Notes under the pieces: model-generated
What the model was told of the DNA's origin: nothing
The model's input: the letters and a program-made list of their open reading frames with translations, nothing else
Databases searched by the model: none
Part shown: positions 1 to 8,237 of the stretch, one piece after another
How positions within the stretch are numbered: position 1 is the stretch's first letter
Layout: each line of letters opens with the position of its first letter
Origin: Stappia sp. ES.058
GTDB taxonomy: Bacteria > Pseudomonadota > Alphaproteobacteria > Rhizobiales > Stappiaceae
Assembly (NCBI RefSeq): GCF_900105595.1
Contig: NZ_LT629784.1
Span: 2,170,001-2,234,000, forward strand
Reading direction: 5' to 3'
Length of the DNA stretch: 64,000 nt
Made by a program: the position numbers and the translations under genes

Positions 1-65
1 TTGTCGGCATCGACGCCGAGATGTTCGATGACGATCTTCTTTACCCGATCCGCGATGTCGCTCAT
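1..65 (-). CDS. acpP: Acyl carrier protein, N-terminal 21 residues (cut by window edge)
   Basis: Only the first 21 codons lie in the window. They begin MSDIADRVKKIVIEHLGVDA, the typical first helix of the housekeeping acyl carrier protein that carries growing fatty acids on a phosphopantetheine arm. The phosphopantetheine serine is beyond the edge. A GAGGAA ribosome site sits about 7 bases before the ATG. The gene lies downstream of fabD and fabG on the same strand, the usual fabD-fabG-acpP order, after a gap of 282 bases that probably holds its own promoter. Confidence 0.93.
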   Translation of the reverse strand, partial: MSDIADRVKKIVIEHLGVDAD

Positions 66-314
66 TTCTGATTCCTCGATTGCTTCCAACAATAGTTCGC
101 TTGATTCAGCGCTCAGCGCCGTACCTCGTACCCGATCTCCGGAACGCGGTGAATGGGGTTCCAGCCCGCACCGGACCCGTACTTGGTATTTATCCCCCGC
201 CGGACCGGCCACGCCCGAGCGCCGAACCTTCGTGAACGGGTCTGCTGGCCGGCGGGTTCGTAACACACTTTCCGAGGCTTGACCAGTCGCGGACAAGCCC
301 TTCGAAGCACACGT

Positions 315-349
315 GGAAACCCCGCGAAGATCGCAGGGTTTCCCTTTTT
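315..349 (+). terminator. Terminator-like hairpin between fabG and acpP
   Basis: GGAAACCC at 315-322 pairs with GGGTTTCC at 336-343, with an inner GCGA/TCGC stem and one C-A mismatch. On the plus strand the stem is followed by CTTTTT, the orientation of an intrinsic terminator for plus-strand transcripts. No plus-strand gene precedes it. On the minus strand it lies just after the fabG stop codon, without a following U tract, so it may instead stabilise the fabG mRNA end or separate fabG from acpP. Confidence 0.4.
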
Positions 350-1085
350 ATATCATGGCCATACCGCCATTCACGTGCAGCGTTTCACCGGTCACATAGC
401 CGGCTTCGTCGCTGGCCAGATAGAGGGCCGCGGCGGCGATTTCATCGGCCCGACCCAGACGCCCTGCCGGAACCGACCCGAGGATCGATTCCTTCTGCTT
501 GTCAGTCAGCGCATCGGTCATCGGCGTTTCGATGAACCCGGGTGCGATGGTGTTCACGGTCACATTGCGGGCCGCGACCTCTCGCGCCAGGGATTTCGCC
601 ATCCCGATCATGCCCGCCTTTGCGGCCGCATAATTGGCCTGCCCCGCATTGCCGGTCACGCCCACCACCGACGCAATCCCGATGATGCGGCCGGACCGAC
701 GCTTCATCATTCCCTTCACCGCGGCGCGGCACAAGCGGAAACCAGCCGTCAGATTGACCTCCAGTACCTGGTCCCACTCCTCGTCCTTCATGCGCATGAA
801 GATGTTGTCACGGGTGATGCCGGCATTGTTGATCAGGATGTCGAGCTGGCCCATGGCGCTCTCGGCCGCCGGCACCAACGCGTCCACAGCGTCCCGATCC
901 GACAGATTCGCCGGCAACACATGAACCCGCTCGCCGAGTTCGCCGGCAAGCGCTTCAAGCTTTTCGGCCCGCGTTCCCGACAACGCGACCGTCGCTCCAT
1001 TGGCGTGAAGGGCACGGGCGATGGCCGCGCCAAGCCCTCCGGTTGCTCCCGTGACGAGTGCGGTTTTAGAAGTCAGGTCGAACAT
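348..1085 (-). CDS. fabG: 3-oxoacyl-ACP reductase FabG
   Basis: The 245-residue protein catalyses NADPH-dependent reduction of 3-oxoacyl-ACP in type II fatty acid synthesis. It is a classical short-chain dehydrogenase. TGATGGLG near residues 12-19 is the cofactor glycine motif, NNAG is present, and the active-site Ser, Tyr and Lys appear in IASVVGV and YAAAKAG. PGFIETPM and the C-terminal NGGMAMI are typical of FabG. The start at MFDLTSK is chosen because it gives the family length and has a GAGG site upstream; the frame stays open for about 128 more codons without homology. It follows fabD by 44 bases and precedes acpP. Confidence 0.97.
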   Translation of the reverse strand: MFDLTSKTALVTGATGGLGAAIARALHANGATVALSGTRAEKLEALAGELGERVHVLPANLSDRDAVDALVPAAESAMGQLDILINNAGITRDNIFMRMKDEEWDQVLEVNLTAGFRLCRAAVKGMMKRRSGRIIGIASVVGVTGNAGQANYAAAKAGMIGMAKSLAREVAARNVTVNTIAPGFIETPMTDALTDKQKESILGSVPAGRLGRADEIAAAALYLASDEAGYVTGETLHVNGGMAMI

Positions 1086-1129
1086 GCCCGCGAAATCCTC
1101 AAATCTGGTGGTCTGGAATACGCACTGTG

Positions 1130-2077
1130 TCAGTTGGACTGCAAACGGTCCATCAACGCATCGATGTCGGCGGCGGTGTTGACGGGCGAGCCGGCCATTT
1201 CCTTTGCGATGCGCTTCACCATTCCGCTCAGAACCTTTCCAGTCCCGATCTCGAAAGCGGTGTCGACACCGGCGTCCGCCATCCACGAGACGGATTCGCG
1301 CCAGCGCACGGTTCCGGTCACCTGCTCGACGAGCCGCTGCCGAATGTCGACCGGATCGCTGATCGGCGCGGCCAGCACATTGGCGACAAGGGGCACCGTC
1401 GGCATCTTCATGTCGACGCCGGCCAAAGCCTCCGCCATCACATCCGCGGCGGGCGACATCAAGGAGCAATGGAACGGTGCGCTGACCGGCAGAAGCACGG
1501 CGCGGCGGGCGCCACGGGCCTTGGCGATCTCTATCGCACGCTCGACGGCGGATTTGTGTCCGGAGACGACAACCTGGCCCGGCGCATTGTCATTCGCCGC
1601 CTCGCAGACCTCGCCACCGGCCGCCTCGCGGGCGACCTCGACGGCGGCGTCAAAATCGAGACCGAGCAGCGCCGCCATGGCGCCCTCGCCTACCGGAACC
1701 GCCTTTTGCATCGCATCGCCGCGAACGCGCAGCAGACGGGCAGCATCGGCGACACTCAGGGCACCGGCTGCGGCAAGCGCGGAATATTCGCCCAGCGAAT
1801 GACCTGCGACGAAGGCCACGGACGCCTTGAGATCGAGGCCCCGCGCCTCGATCACGCGCATGGTCGCGAGGCTTACCGCCATCAGCGCCGGCTGTGCATT
1901 GGCTGTTAGCGTGAGATCACTTTCCGGGCCGTTCCACATGGTTTCGCTGAGCTTCTCGCCAAGCGCGTCGTCGACTTCCTGAAAGACGGCCCGCGCCTCG
2001 GCGAACTGCTCCGCCAGGTCACGGCCCATGCCGACCGACTGGCTGCCCTGTCCGGGGAACGTGAAAGCGATGCTCAT
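1130..2077 (-). CDS. fabD: Malonyl CoA-acyl carrier protein transacylase FabD
   Basis: The 315-residue enzyme moves malonyl from CoA to ACP, supplying the extender unit for fatty acid synthesis. It opens with the family signature FTFPGQGSQSVGMG. It contains the nucleophile elbow GHSLGEYSAL, a conserved Arg region, and the catalytic His in SAPFHCSLM. The start at MSIAFTFPGQ is fixed by homology, because the upstream 78 codons of the open frame look non-coding. It is the first gene of the fabD-fabG-acpP cluster and is divergent from rpsF. Confidence 0.97.
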   Translation of the reverse strand: MSIAFTFPGQGSQSVGMGRDLAEQFAEARAVFQEVDDALGEKLSETMWNGPESDLTLTANAQPALMAVSLATMRVIEARGLDLKASVAFVAGHSLGEYSALAAAGALSVADAARLLRVRGDAMQKAVPVGEGAMAALLGLDFDAAVEVAREAAGGEVCEAANDNAPGQVVVSGHKSAVERAIEIAKARGARRAVLLPVSAPFHCSLMSPAADVMAEALAGVDMKMPTVPLVANVLAAPISDPVDIRQRLVEQVTGTVRWRESVSWMADAGVDTAFEIGTGKVLSGMVKRIAKEMAGSPVNTAADIDALMDRLQSN

Positions 2078-2451
2078 CGCGCTGTCTCCACCTTGAGTGT
2101 GCGAAGCAGGAAAACGCGTCTCCGGCTCCGCCTTGTGAGTTGGCCGCAAAGAGACGGTCGCCCGCCTTTCTGTCAAGGTCGGTCGCGAAAAAAACCGCAC
2201 GCTTTGTCCCGCCCGGCTTGCACACGGCTCGAACTGGTGTATAAGCGCCACTTCGTTCGGAACTCTGGCCGGGGGCTGAACGGAAGACCGGACGTCATGT
2301 GGACCTTCCACCCGATGCCCGGCAGGACGGCAAAAGCGTCCGCCTTCCCGTGTCTCCGCCTTCGAAGTTGCTTCGATCCGCCTTTCTTGAAGGCTCGAAG
2401 AGGCTTAGCGCCGTGTTCCGGGGTTTATGAACCTGAAGAAAGGCACAATCC
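2078..2451. promoter_or_regulatory. Divergent intergenic region fabD / rpsF
   Basis: This is a 374-base region between two divergent core operons. The plus-strand half carries a candidate promoter at 2218-2245 and a roughly 200-base leader to rpsF. Small hairpins near the leader end include GGTT-tatg-AACC at about 2423-2434. I see no convincing gene. A leader this long ahead of an S6-S18 operon is where the known S6:S18-binding mRNA motif occurs in other bacteria, but I cannot verify that motif by eye. Confidence 0.5.
2218..2245 (+). promoter_or_regulatory. Candidate sigma70-type promoter for rpsF-rpsR-rplI
   Basis: TTGCAC (2218-2223) and TATAAG (2240-2245) are separated by 16 bases. The -10 matches the consensus at five of six positions and the -35 keeps the conserved TTG. 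It lies about 200 bases before rpsF, in the correct orientation. Confidence 0.5.
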
Positions 2452-2886
2452 ATGCCGCTTTACGAGCATGTGTTCCTGGCTCGCCAGGACGTCTCGGCCC
2501 AGCAGGTCGAGCAGATGGTCGAGCAGTACAAGGCTTTGATCGCAGAATACGAAGGCAGCGTCGGCAAGGTCGAGGCTTGGGGCCTGCGCACCCTGACCTA
2601 CCGCGTCAAGAAGAACCGCAAGGCGCATTACACGCTGATGAACCTGGACGCGACGCCCCCGGCGATCGCGGAAATGGAACGTCAGATGCGTCTGAACGAG
2701 GACGTCCTGCGCTTCATGACCATCAAGGTCGATGAGCACGAGGAAGAGCCCTCCGCAATGATGCAGAAGCGCGACCGCGACGACCGCCGTGGCGGACGTG
2801 GTGGACGCGGTGATCGTGGCGACCGCGGAGATCGCGGCGACCGTGGTGACCGTGGCGATCGCGGCCCCCGCCGCAACGACGACTAA
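2452..2886 (+). CDS. rpsF: Small ribosomal subunit protein bS6
   Basis: The 144-residue protein binds 16S rRNA together with S18 in the platform of the 30S subunit. The N-terminal core (residues 1-95) begins [13 protein letters not shown] and includes the S6 segment [18 protein letters not shown]. Residues from about 108 to 144 form a low-complexity tail of Gly-Gly-Arg and repeated Gly-Asp-Arg units, encoded by short tandem repeats of the DNA. An AAAGG site precedes the ATG. It is the first gene of rpsF-rpsR-rplI, with 12 bases before rpsR. Confidence 0.97.
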   Translation: MPLYEHVFLARQDVSAQQVEQMVEQYKALIAEYEGSVGKVEAWGLRTLTYRVKKNRKAHYTLMNLDATPPAIAEMERQMRLNEDVLRFMTIKVDEHEEEPSAMMQKRDRDDRRGGRGGRGDRGDRGDRGDRGDRGDRGPRRNDD

Positions 2887-2898
2887 GGAGAGAACGCA

Positions 2899-3147
2899 AT
2901 GGTTGATATCGCTCAGCTCCCGACGCGGCGTCCTTTCTTCCGCCGTCGCAAGACCTGCCCGTTCTCCGGTGCCAACGCGCCGAAGATCGACTACAAGGAC
3001 ATCCGTCTGCTTCAGCGCTACATCTCGGAGCGCGGCAAGATCGTTCCGAGCCGCATCACCGCGGTGTCGGCGAAGAAGCAGCGTGAACTCGCCCGCGCCA
3101 TCAAGCGCGCGCGCTTCCTTGGGCTCCTGCCCTTCGTGATCAAATAA
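2899..3147 (+). CDS. rpsR: Small ribosomal subunit protein bS18
   Basis: The 82-residue protein is the S18 partner of S6. It has [14 protein letters not shown] near the N-terminus and the conserved [14 protein letters not shown] and [19 protein letters not shown] segments, ending LPFVIK. A strong AAGGAGAG ribosome site lies just upstream, 12 bases after rpsF ends, so translation of the pair is probably coupled. The length is normal for the family. Confidence 0.98.
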   Translation: MVDIAQLPTRRPFFRRRKTCPFSGANAPKIDYKDIRLLQRYISERGKIVPSRITAVSAKKQRELARAIKRARFLGLLPFVIK

Positions 3148-3248
3148 GATCGCGAACACCCGCAATCGGCTGGGGTCGCCCCGTCCCTAGACGGGCGCCC
3201 CTAACCGCACCGCAGGACGGTGCGGGACAGACGACAAGGATACTCGAC

Positions 3249-3863
3249 ATGCAAGTCATTCTTCTGGAGCGCGTGCAAAAGCTCGGCCAGATGGGCGAAG
3301 TGGTGAAGGTCAAGGACGGGTTCGCCCGCAACTATCTTCTGCCGCAGGGCAAGGCCCTTCGTGCCAACAAGGGCAACATGCAGCGTTTTGAAAACGAGCG
3401 CGCGCAGCTCGAGGCCCGCAACCTGGAGCGCAAGGCCGAAGCCGAAAGCGTCGCCAAGTCGCTTGATGGCACCCGCTTTGTGGCGATCCGCCAGGCTGGC
3501 GAAACCGGCCAGCTCTACGGGTCTGTCTCGACCCGCGACATCGCCGAATCCATGACCGCAGGCGGCTTCTCCGCATCGCGCGCCCAGGTGCGCCTGGACA
3601 AGCCGATCAAGACCATCGGCATGCACAACATCGTGATCGTGCTCCACCCCGAAGTGGAAGTCGAGATCAGCCTCAACATCGCCCGTTCCAACGACGAAGC
3701 CGAGCGCCAGGCGCGCGGTGAGGATCTGACGGCGCGCGACTTCGACACCTTCGAGTTCGAAGAAGAGGACGACGAGGATGCAGAGGGCGCCGAAGGCGCC
3801 GACGATGGCGAAGAAGGGGCCGAGGCCTCCGAAGAGGGCGCGGCCGAAGAGGAAAACCTCTAA
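3249..3863 (+). CDS. rplI: Large ribosomal subunit protein bL9, with acidic C-terminal tail
   Basis: The 204-residue protein has the L9 N-terminal RNA-binding motif beginning [17 protein letters not shown], with [13 protein letters not shown], a long connecting helix (residues 40-75) and the C-terminal globular domain to about residue 150. The usual bacterial length is about 150. The extra 50 residues are strongly acidic (runs of Glu, Asp, Gly and Ala), as in other alphaproteobacterial L9 proteins. An AAGGA site precedes the ATG. It ends the ribosomal operon and is followed by a strong terminator. Confidence 0.97.
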   Translation: MQVILLERVQKLGQMGEVVKVKDGFARNYLLPQGKALRANKGNMQRFENERAQLEARNLERKAEAESVAKSLDGTRFVAIRQAGETGQLYGSVSTRDIAESMTAGGFSASRAQVRLDKPIKTIGMHNIVIVLHPEVEVEISLNIARSNDEAERQARGEDLTARDFDTFEFEEEDDEDAEGAEGADDGEEGAEASEEGAAEEENL

Positions 3864-3894
3864 GTCACGCCCCGCGCCATGCGCATCGAGATCG

Positions 3895-3973
3895 AAAAAG
3901 GCCCCACAATGAACTGACCCCCGAAAGTTGGACACCAACTTCGGGGGTCAGTTCACAAACCGGGGCCTTTTTT
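3895..3973 (+). terminator. rplI terminator, its loop enlarged by a 46-bp palindrome
   Basis: The outer stem pairs AAAAAGGCCCC (3895-3905) with GGGGCCTTTTT (3962-3972) and ends in a T run, an ideal bidirectional intrinsic terminator. Its loop is not the usual few bases. It contains the separate perfect-but-one palindrome at 3910-3955. The outer stem can still form, and the inner one can form as a second hairpin on top. Confidence 0.85.
3910..3955. mobile_element. 46-bp IS3-type end-to-end palindrome (MITE-like) with 3-bp target duplication
   Basis: The left arm TGAACTGACCCCCGAAAGTT (continuing GG) at 3910-3931 is the inverted copy of 3935-3955, apart from one extra A, with a 3-base centre. 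Its outer tips are TG...CA and its sequence resembles the terminal repeats of IS3-family elements. The trinucleotide CAA flanks both sides (3907-3909 and 3956-3958), matching the 3-bp target duplication typical of that family. There is no internal coding sequence, so this is a minimal two-ended derivative that landed in the terminator loop. Confidence 0.65.
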
Positions 3974-4294
3974 CGTTGTCCCTTTTGCCGCCCGGCGTTT
4001 CCCGTCGCCGGCGTGTCATGCGGTCTTGCTAGAGGGGAAGCGTCGTCGACGCCACCCGCGTCTGACTTCGACCCGCTAACTCCACGCGGCCGGTTTTTCC
4101 GGCCGCTTTTTTTGTCCTGACACCGGCGCGTCCCGGCAAGTCCTGTCGGGCGGGCGATTCTCCCGTGATCTCTCGGACAACATCGGTTAAGAGGATCGGG
4201 CCTTCACGGACCCGCTCGCGGTTCGGCGGGCGTGGCGCTTGCGCGCATCGCGACACAGGCAGCCACCACCAACCCCACAACGGACGACAGACAA
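3974..4294. other. Intergenic region rplI terminator to tyrS
   Basis: No gene is recognisable in these 321 bases. Besides the hairpin terminator at 4086-4113 there is about 110 bases of sequence before it with no assigned transcript, which could hold a small RNA, and about 180 bases after it that form the tyrS leader. No tRNA fold was found on either strand. Confidence 0.4.
4086..4113 (+). terminator. Second intrinsic terminator upstream of tyrS
   Basis: GCGGCCGG (4086-4093) pairs with CCGGCCGC (4099-4106) across a five-T loop and is followed by seven T residues. This is a textbook terminator for plus-strand transcripts. It lies 113 bases beyond the rplI terminator with no gene between. It either backs up the first terminator or ends an unannotated short transcript. 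Confidence 0.85.
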
Positions 4295-5548
4295 ATGACC
4301 GTTTTCAAATCGGAGTTCTTGAAGACCCTCGACGACCGGGGCTTCATCCATCAGATCTCGAACGCCCAGGGGCTCGACGATCTGTATCGGTCCGAGACGG
4401 TCACCGCCTATATCGGCTTCGACTGCACGGCAAAGAGCCTGCATGTCGGTTCTCTCGTCCAGATCATGATGCTGCACTGGATGCAACAAACCGGGCACCG
4501 CCCCATCGCGCTGATGGGCAGCGGCACCACACGGATCGGCGATCCCTCGTTTCGCGACGATGCGCGCCCGCTGCTCGACGACGCGCAGATCGAGGCGAAC
4601 AAGGACGGCATCCGAAAGGTCTTCGACCGCTTCCTGTCCTTCGGCGATGGTCCCAAGGACGCCTTGATGCTGGACAACGCCGACTGGCTGATGCAGCTCA
4701 ACTATGTCACCTTCCTGCGCGAGGTCGGACGTCACTTCTCGGTCAACCAGATGATCCAGCGCGACGCGGTGCGCACGCGGCTTGAGCGCGAGCAGCATCT
4801 GTCGTTCCTTGAATTCAACTACATGCTGCTCCAGGGCTACGACTTCGTCGAGCTCTTCCGCCGCACCGGCTGCCGCGTCCAGATGGGCGGCTCCGACCAG
4901 TGGGGCAACATCCTCTCCGGCGTCGACCTCGGTCGGCGCATGGCAGAGGTCGAGCTCTTCGCGCTGACAACGCCGCTGCTCACCACCGCCTCGGGCGCGA
5001 AGATGGGCAAGACCGCTTCGGGCGCCGTTTGGCTCAACCCGGACATGCTGTCGCCCTACGATTACTGGCAGTTCTGGCGCAACACCGAGGACGGCGACGT
5101 GGAGCGTTTCCTGAAACTCTTCACGACGCTGCCGCTCGACGAGATCGCCCGGCTCGCGACGCTTGGCGGTTCGGAGATCAACGAGGCCAAGAAGGTGCTC
5201 GCCACCGAGGCCACGGCGATGGCGCATGGCCGAGACGCGGCCGATGCGGCGGGCGAAACCGCGCGCCGCGCCTTTGAGGAAGGCGCGATGGCCGGCGGGC
5301 TGCCGACCGTCGAGATCCCGCGTGCGGATCTGGCGAACGGCATCGGCCTGCTCGCCGCCTTCGTGACAGCGGGGCTTTGCGCCTCCAACGGCGAGGTCCG
5401 CCGTCAGGTCAAGGGCGGTGGCACCCGCGTCAACGACCAGCCCGAGGGCGACGAAAAACGCGTGCTCGGCGAAGACGACCTGATCGAGGACGGTGTGATC
5501 AAGCTGTCGCTCGGCAAGAAGCGCCATGTGCTGCTGAAGGCCGTTTGA
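4295..5548 (+). CDS. tyrS: Tyrosine--tRNA ligase
   Basis: The 417-residue class I enzyme charges tRNA-Tyr. The HIGH-type motif is HVGSL near residue 50, the KMSKS-type motif is KMGKT near residue 236, and the tyrosine pocket shows YDFVELF and [10 protein letters not shown]. The C-terminal S4 RNA-binding domain covers about residues 350-410. The start [10 protein letters not shown] is chosen because it agrees with the family length and follows a GGACGACAG site; 21 extra codons upstream lack homology. The gene stands alone and is convergent with the rarD-type gene. Confidence 0.97.
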   Translation: MTVFKSEFLKTLDDRGFIHQISNAQGLDDLYRSETVTAYIGFDCTAKSLHVGSLVQIMMLHWMQQTGHRPIALMGSGTTRIGDPSFRDDARPLLDDAQIEANKDGIRKVFDRFLSFGDGPKDALMLDNADWLMQLNYVTFLREVGRHFSVNQMIQRDAVRTRLEREQHLSFLEFNYMLLQGYDFVELFRRTGCRVQMGGSDQWGNILSGVDLGRRMAEVELFALTTPLLTTASGAKMGKTASGAVWLNPDMLSPYDYWQFWRNTEDGDVERFLKLFTTLPLDEIARLATLGGSEINEAKKVLATEATAMAHGRDAADAAGETARRAFEEGAMAGGLPTVEIPRADLANGIGLLAAFVTAGLCASNGEVRRQVKGGGTRVNDQPEGDEKRVLGEDDLIEDGVIKLSLGKKRHVLLKAV

Positions 5549-5633
5549 CGGGCCTGCCGGATCACGACACGGGAACGGACGCAGGGCCAATGGCTTGCGC
5601 CCGTTTTCGCGTTCGGCAACAACGGCACGCAGC

Positions 5634-6563
5634 CTATGCGACGCCGCCGCGCGGACGCCGTTCGCGGCGGTAGAGCGTATCGGTCGTGAAAATCGCCAAC
5701 GACACCCAGATAAGGCCGAAGGTGGCAAGCCGCATCGGCTCGATCTCCTCGCCATAAAGAAAAATCGCGAGGATGAGCTGCAGGCTGGGCGCCATATATT
5801 GCAACAACCCGATCATCGACAGTGGCAAACGACGCGCGCCGGCGGCGAAAAGCGCCAGCGGAAAGGCCGTGACGATCCCCGTGCCGGCGAGCAGAAGCAG
5901 AAGGCCCGGCCGGTCGAGCGGCAGGACATCCTGCTGCAGCCAGATGCCCGAATACATCAGATAGGCAAGCGCGAAGGGCGCGAGCAGGACCGATTCCACC
6001 ATCAGGCCCGGCGACGCCCCGACCGCCACCATCTTGCGCAGATAGCCGTAGGTCGCGAAGGAAAAGGCCAGCCCCACCGACACCCAGGGAAAAGCGTCGA
6101 GCGCCACCGCCTGGATCGCGACGGCCAGCGCGGCAATGGCAATGGCGACCGCCTGCCAGCGACTGAGCTTTTCCTTCAGGACGATCAGGCCGATGGCGAC
6201 CGAGACCAGCGGATTGCAAAAATATCCGAAACTGATCTCGATGATCCGATTTTCGGTCACCGCCCAGATGAACACCAGCCAATTGACCGAGATCACCGCC
6301 GCAGACAGCGCCAGCATCGGCAGGCGCTTGCGGTCGAGGAGCGCATCGCGCACCTCGCCCAGCCGCCCGCGCAGCCCGAGAAAGATCCCCAGAAAAACCA
6401 CCGACCACAGGATCCGATGAGAGACCACGACATCGGCATCGACGGCCGCGGTCCATTTGTAGTAGGCGGGCAGAACCCCCCAAAGAAAAAAGGCCGTCAA
6501 CGCGAAGACGAGACCGAGGCGGCGCTCGGCGTCTTCCGCCTCGACCGGTTGGGGAAGGCTCAT
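5634..6563 (-). CDS. rarD: RarD-type EamA transporter
   Basis: The 309-residue inner-membrane protein has about ten hydrophobic helices in two EamA repeats. FFLWGVLPAYYKW at the first helix, SHRILWS, NWLVFIWAV and the late YMAPSLQLILAIFLYGE segment are characteristic of RarD (chloramphenicol-sensitive protein family). The transported substrate is unknown. It lies 27 bases after the citramalate synthase gene on the same strand, so the two may be cotranscribed, possibly for amino acid or metabolite export. Confidence 0.88.
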   Translation of the reverse strand: MSLPQPVEAEDAERRLGLVFALTAFFLWGVLPAYYKWTAAVDADVVVSHRILWSVVFLGIFLGLRGRLGEVRDALLDRKRLPMLALSAAVISVNWLVFIWAVTENRIIEISFGYFCNPLVSVAIGLIVLKEKLSRWQAVAIAIAALAVAIQAVALDAFPWVSVGLAFSFATYGYLRKMVAVGASPGLMVESVLLAPFALAYLMYSGIWLQQDVLPLDRPGLLLLLAGTGIVTAFPLALFAAGARRLPLSMIGLLQYMAPSLQLILAIFLYGEEIEPMRLATFGLIWVSLAIFTTDTLYRRERRPRGGVA

Positions 6564-6590
6564 GATGTGGACCTGCGGAAGCGCCGGCGG

Positions 6591-8183
6591 TCAGCCCGCC
6601 GACTTGAGAAGCGTGTACGTATGGGAATCGAGCAGCGCCTGGAACGACGCGTCGACGATATTGCTTGAAACGCCGATGGTGAACCAACGCTTGTGCGTGC
6701 GCCGGTTCTGGCTTTCGATCAGGACGCGCGTGACGGCGCCGGTGCCACCATTGAGGATCCGCACCTTGAAATCAATCAGTTCCATCTCGTCGATGCGATC
6801 CTGATAGTGCCCGAGGTCCTTGCGCAGCGCATTGTCGAGCGCATTGACCGGGCCGTTTCCTTCCGCCACCGACATGCGCGGCTCGCCGTCGATATCGACC
6901 TTGACGACCGCTTCCGACACCGTGACGAGTTCGCCAAGCGCATTGTGCCGCCGTTCGACCATCACGCGGAACGATTTCACGTCGAAATACTTCGGCACCT
7001 CTCCGAGCCTGCGGCGGGCGAGCAGCTCGAAGGAAGCGTCGGCGGCCTCATAGGCGTAGCCTTGCGCCTCGCGCTCCTTGACGTCGTCGAGAAGCGCATC
7101 GAGACGTGTATCCGCCTTGTCGACGGAAATCCCGAGCCGTTTGAGTTCGCCAATAAGGTTGGACTTGCCGGCCTGGTCGGACACAAGGACCCGGCGACGG
7201 TTGCCGACGCTTTCCGGCGGAACATGTTCGTAGGTCTCCGGCTCCTTCAGAATCGCGGACGCGTGAATGCCGGCCTTGGTGGCGAAGGCGTTGGCGCCGA
7301 CATAAGGCGCGTGGCGGTCCGGCGAGCGGTTGATGATCTCGTCGAAGGCCCGCGAGATCGCCGTGATGTCAGCCAGCGCATCACTGGAAACGCCAAGCTC
7401 GAAGGCATCGGCATATGGCTTTTTCAGCATCAGCGTCGGCACGAGGGTGACGAGATTGGCGTTGCCGCAGCGCTCGCCGATGCCGTTCAGCGTACCCTGG
7501 ATCTGCCGCACGCCGGCATCGACGGCGGCGAGCGTATTGGCAACCGCATGGCCCGTGTCGTCATGCGCGTGGATGCCGAGATTTTCGCCCGGCACGACCG
7601 CGCGTACCCTGGCGACGATCTCGCGCACCTCCGAGGGCAACGTGCCGCCGTTGGTGTCGCAAAGAACCACCCAGCGCGCCCCGGCCTCGTAGGCTGTGCG
7701 CGCACAGGCGAGCGCATAGTCGGGATTGGCCTTGTAGCCGTCGAAAAAATGCTCGCAGTCGATCAGTGATTCCCGGCCCGAGGCGCGCACCGCCTCCACG
7801 CTTTCGCGGATCGACACGAGATTGTCCTCGTTGGAACAGCCGAGCGCGACCTTGACGTGATAGTCCCAGCTCTTGGCGACGAGACAGACGGCATCCGCCT
7901 TTGAGCCAAGCACAAGCTGAAGCCCCGGATCGTTCGCCGCCGAACGCCCGGCGCGCTTGGTCATGCCGAAGGCGGTGAAAGTGGCCCTTTGCGTGCGCCT
8001 TTCCGAGAAAAACGCCGTGTCGGTGGGGTTCGCGCCGGGATAGCCGCCTTCCACATAATCGACCCCAAGCCGCTCCAGCAGCTCGGAAATCACGATCTTT
8101 TCCTCCACCGAAAAATCGATGCCCGCCGTCTGCGCGCCGTCGCGCAGGGTGGTGTCGAAGAGGGTGAGGCGCTCGCGTGTCAT
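6591..8183 (-). CDS. cimA: Citramalate synthase
   Basis: The 530-residue enzyme belongs to the 2-isopropylmalate/citramalate synthase family, condensing acetyl-CoA with pyruvate toward isoleucine. The N-terminal HMGL-like barrel shows FDTTLRDGAQ with catalytic Arg-Asp, the GGYPGANPTD segment, and the metal site HAHDD. NGIGERCGNA follows, and the C-terminal LeuA regulatory domain starts around residue 395. The length and the GGYPG segment fit the CimA (D-type) subgroup better than LeuA. The start MTRERLTLF has an AAGGA site; the frame runs 11 codons further upstream. Confidence 0.9.
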   Translation of the reverse strand: MTRERLTLFDTTLRDGAQTAGIDFSVEEKIVISELLERLGVDYVEGGYPGANPTDTAFFSERRTQRATFTAFGMTKRAGRSAANDPGLQLVLGSKADAVCLVAKSWDYHVKVALGCSNEDNLVSIRESVEAVRASGRESLIDCEHFFDGYKANPDYALACARTAYEAGARWVVLCDTNGGTLPSEVREIVARVRAVVPGENLGIHAHDDTGHAVANTLAAVDAGVRQIQGTLNGIGERCGNANLVTLVPTLMLKKPYADAFELGVSSDALADITAISRAFDEIINRSPDRHAPYVGANAFATKAGIHASAILKEPETYEHVPPESVGNRRRVLVSDQAGKSNLIGELKRLGISVDKADTRLDALLDDVKEREAQGYAYEAADASFELLARRRLGEVPKYFDVKSFRVMVERRHNALGELVTVSEAVVKVDIDGEPRMSVAEGNGPVNALDNALRKDLGHYQDRIDEMELIDFKVRILNGGTGAVTRVLIESQNRRTHKRWFTIGVSSNIVDASFQALLDSHTYTLLKSAG

Positions 8184-8237
8184 GATGTCGTGTCCTTGGG
8201 GCCGCCGGTCCTTCATCGGGACCGGTCTTTTGTGGAG

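Noticed and set aside
2789-2876. Tandem DNA repeat as a mobile or regulatory repeat
   Set aside because: The repeats are in frame and encode the Gly-Asp-Arg tail of S6, so they are coding low complexity.
4000-4115. A tRNA gene between rplI and tyrS
   Set aside because: A TTCGACCC string resembles a T-loop, but no acceptor, D or anticodon stems can be drawn on either strand.
4187-5755. 522-codon minus-strand frame opposite tyrS
   Set aside because: It is a shadow frame; the plus strand encodes an unmistakable tyrosyl-tRNA synthetase.
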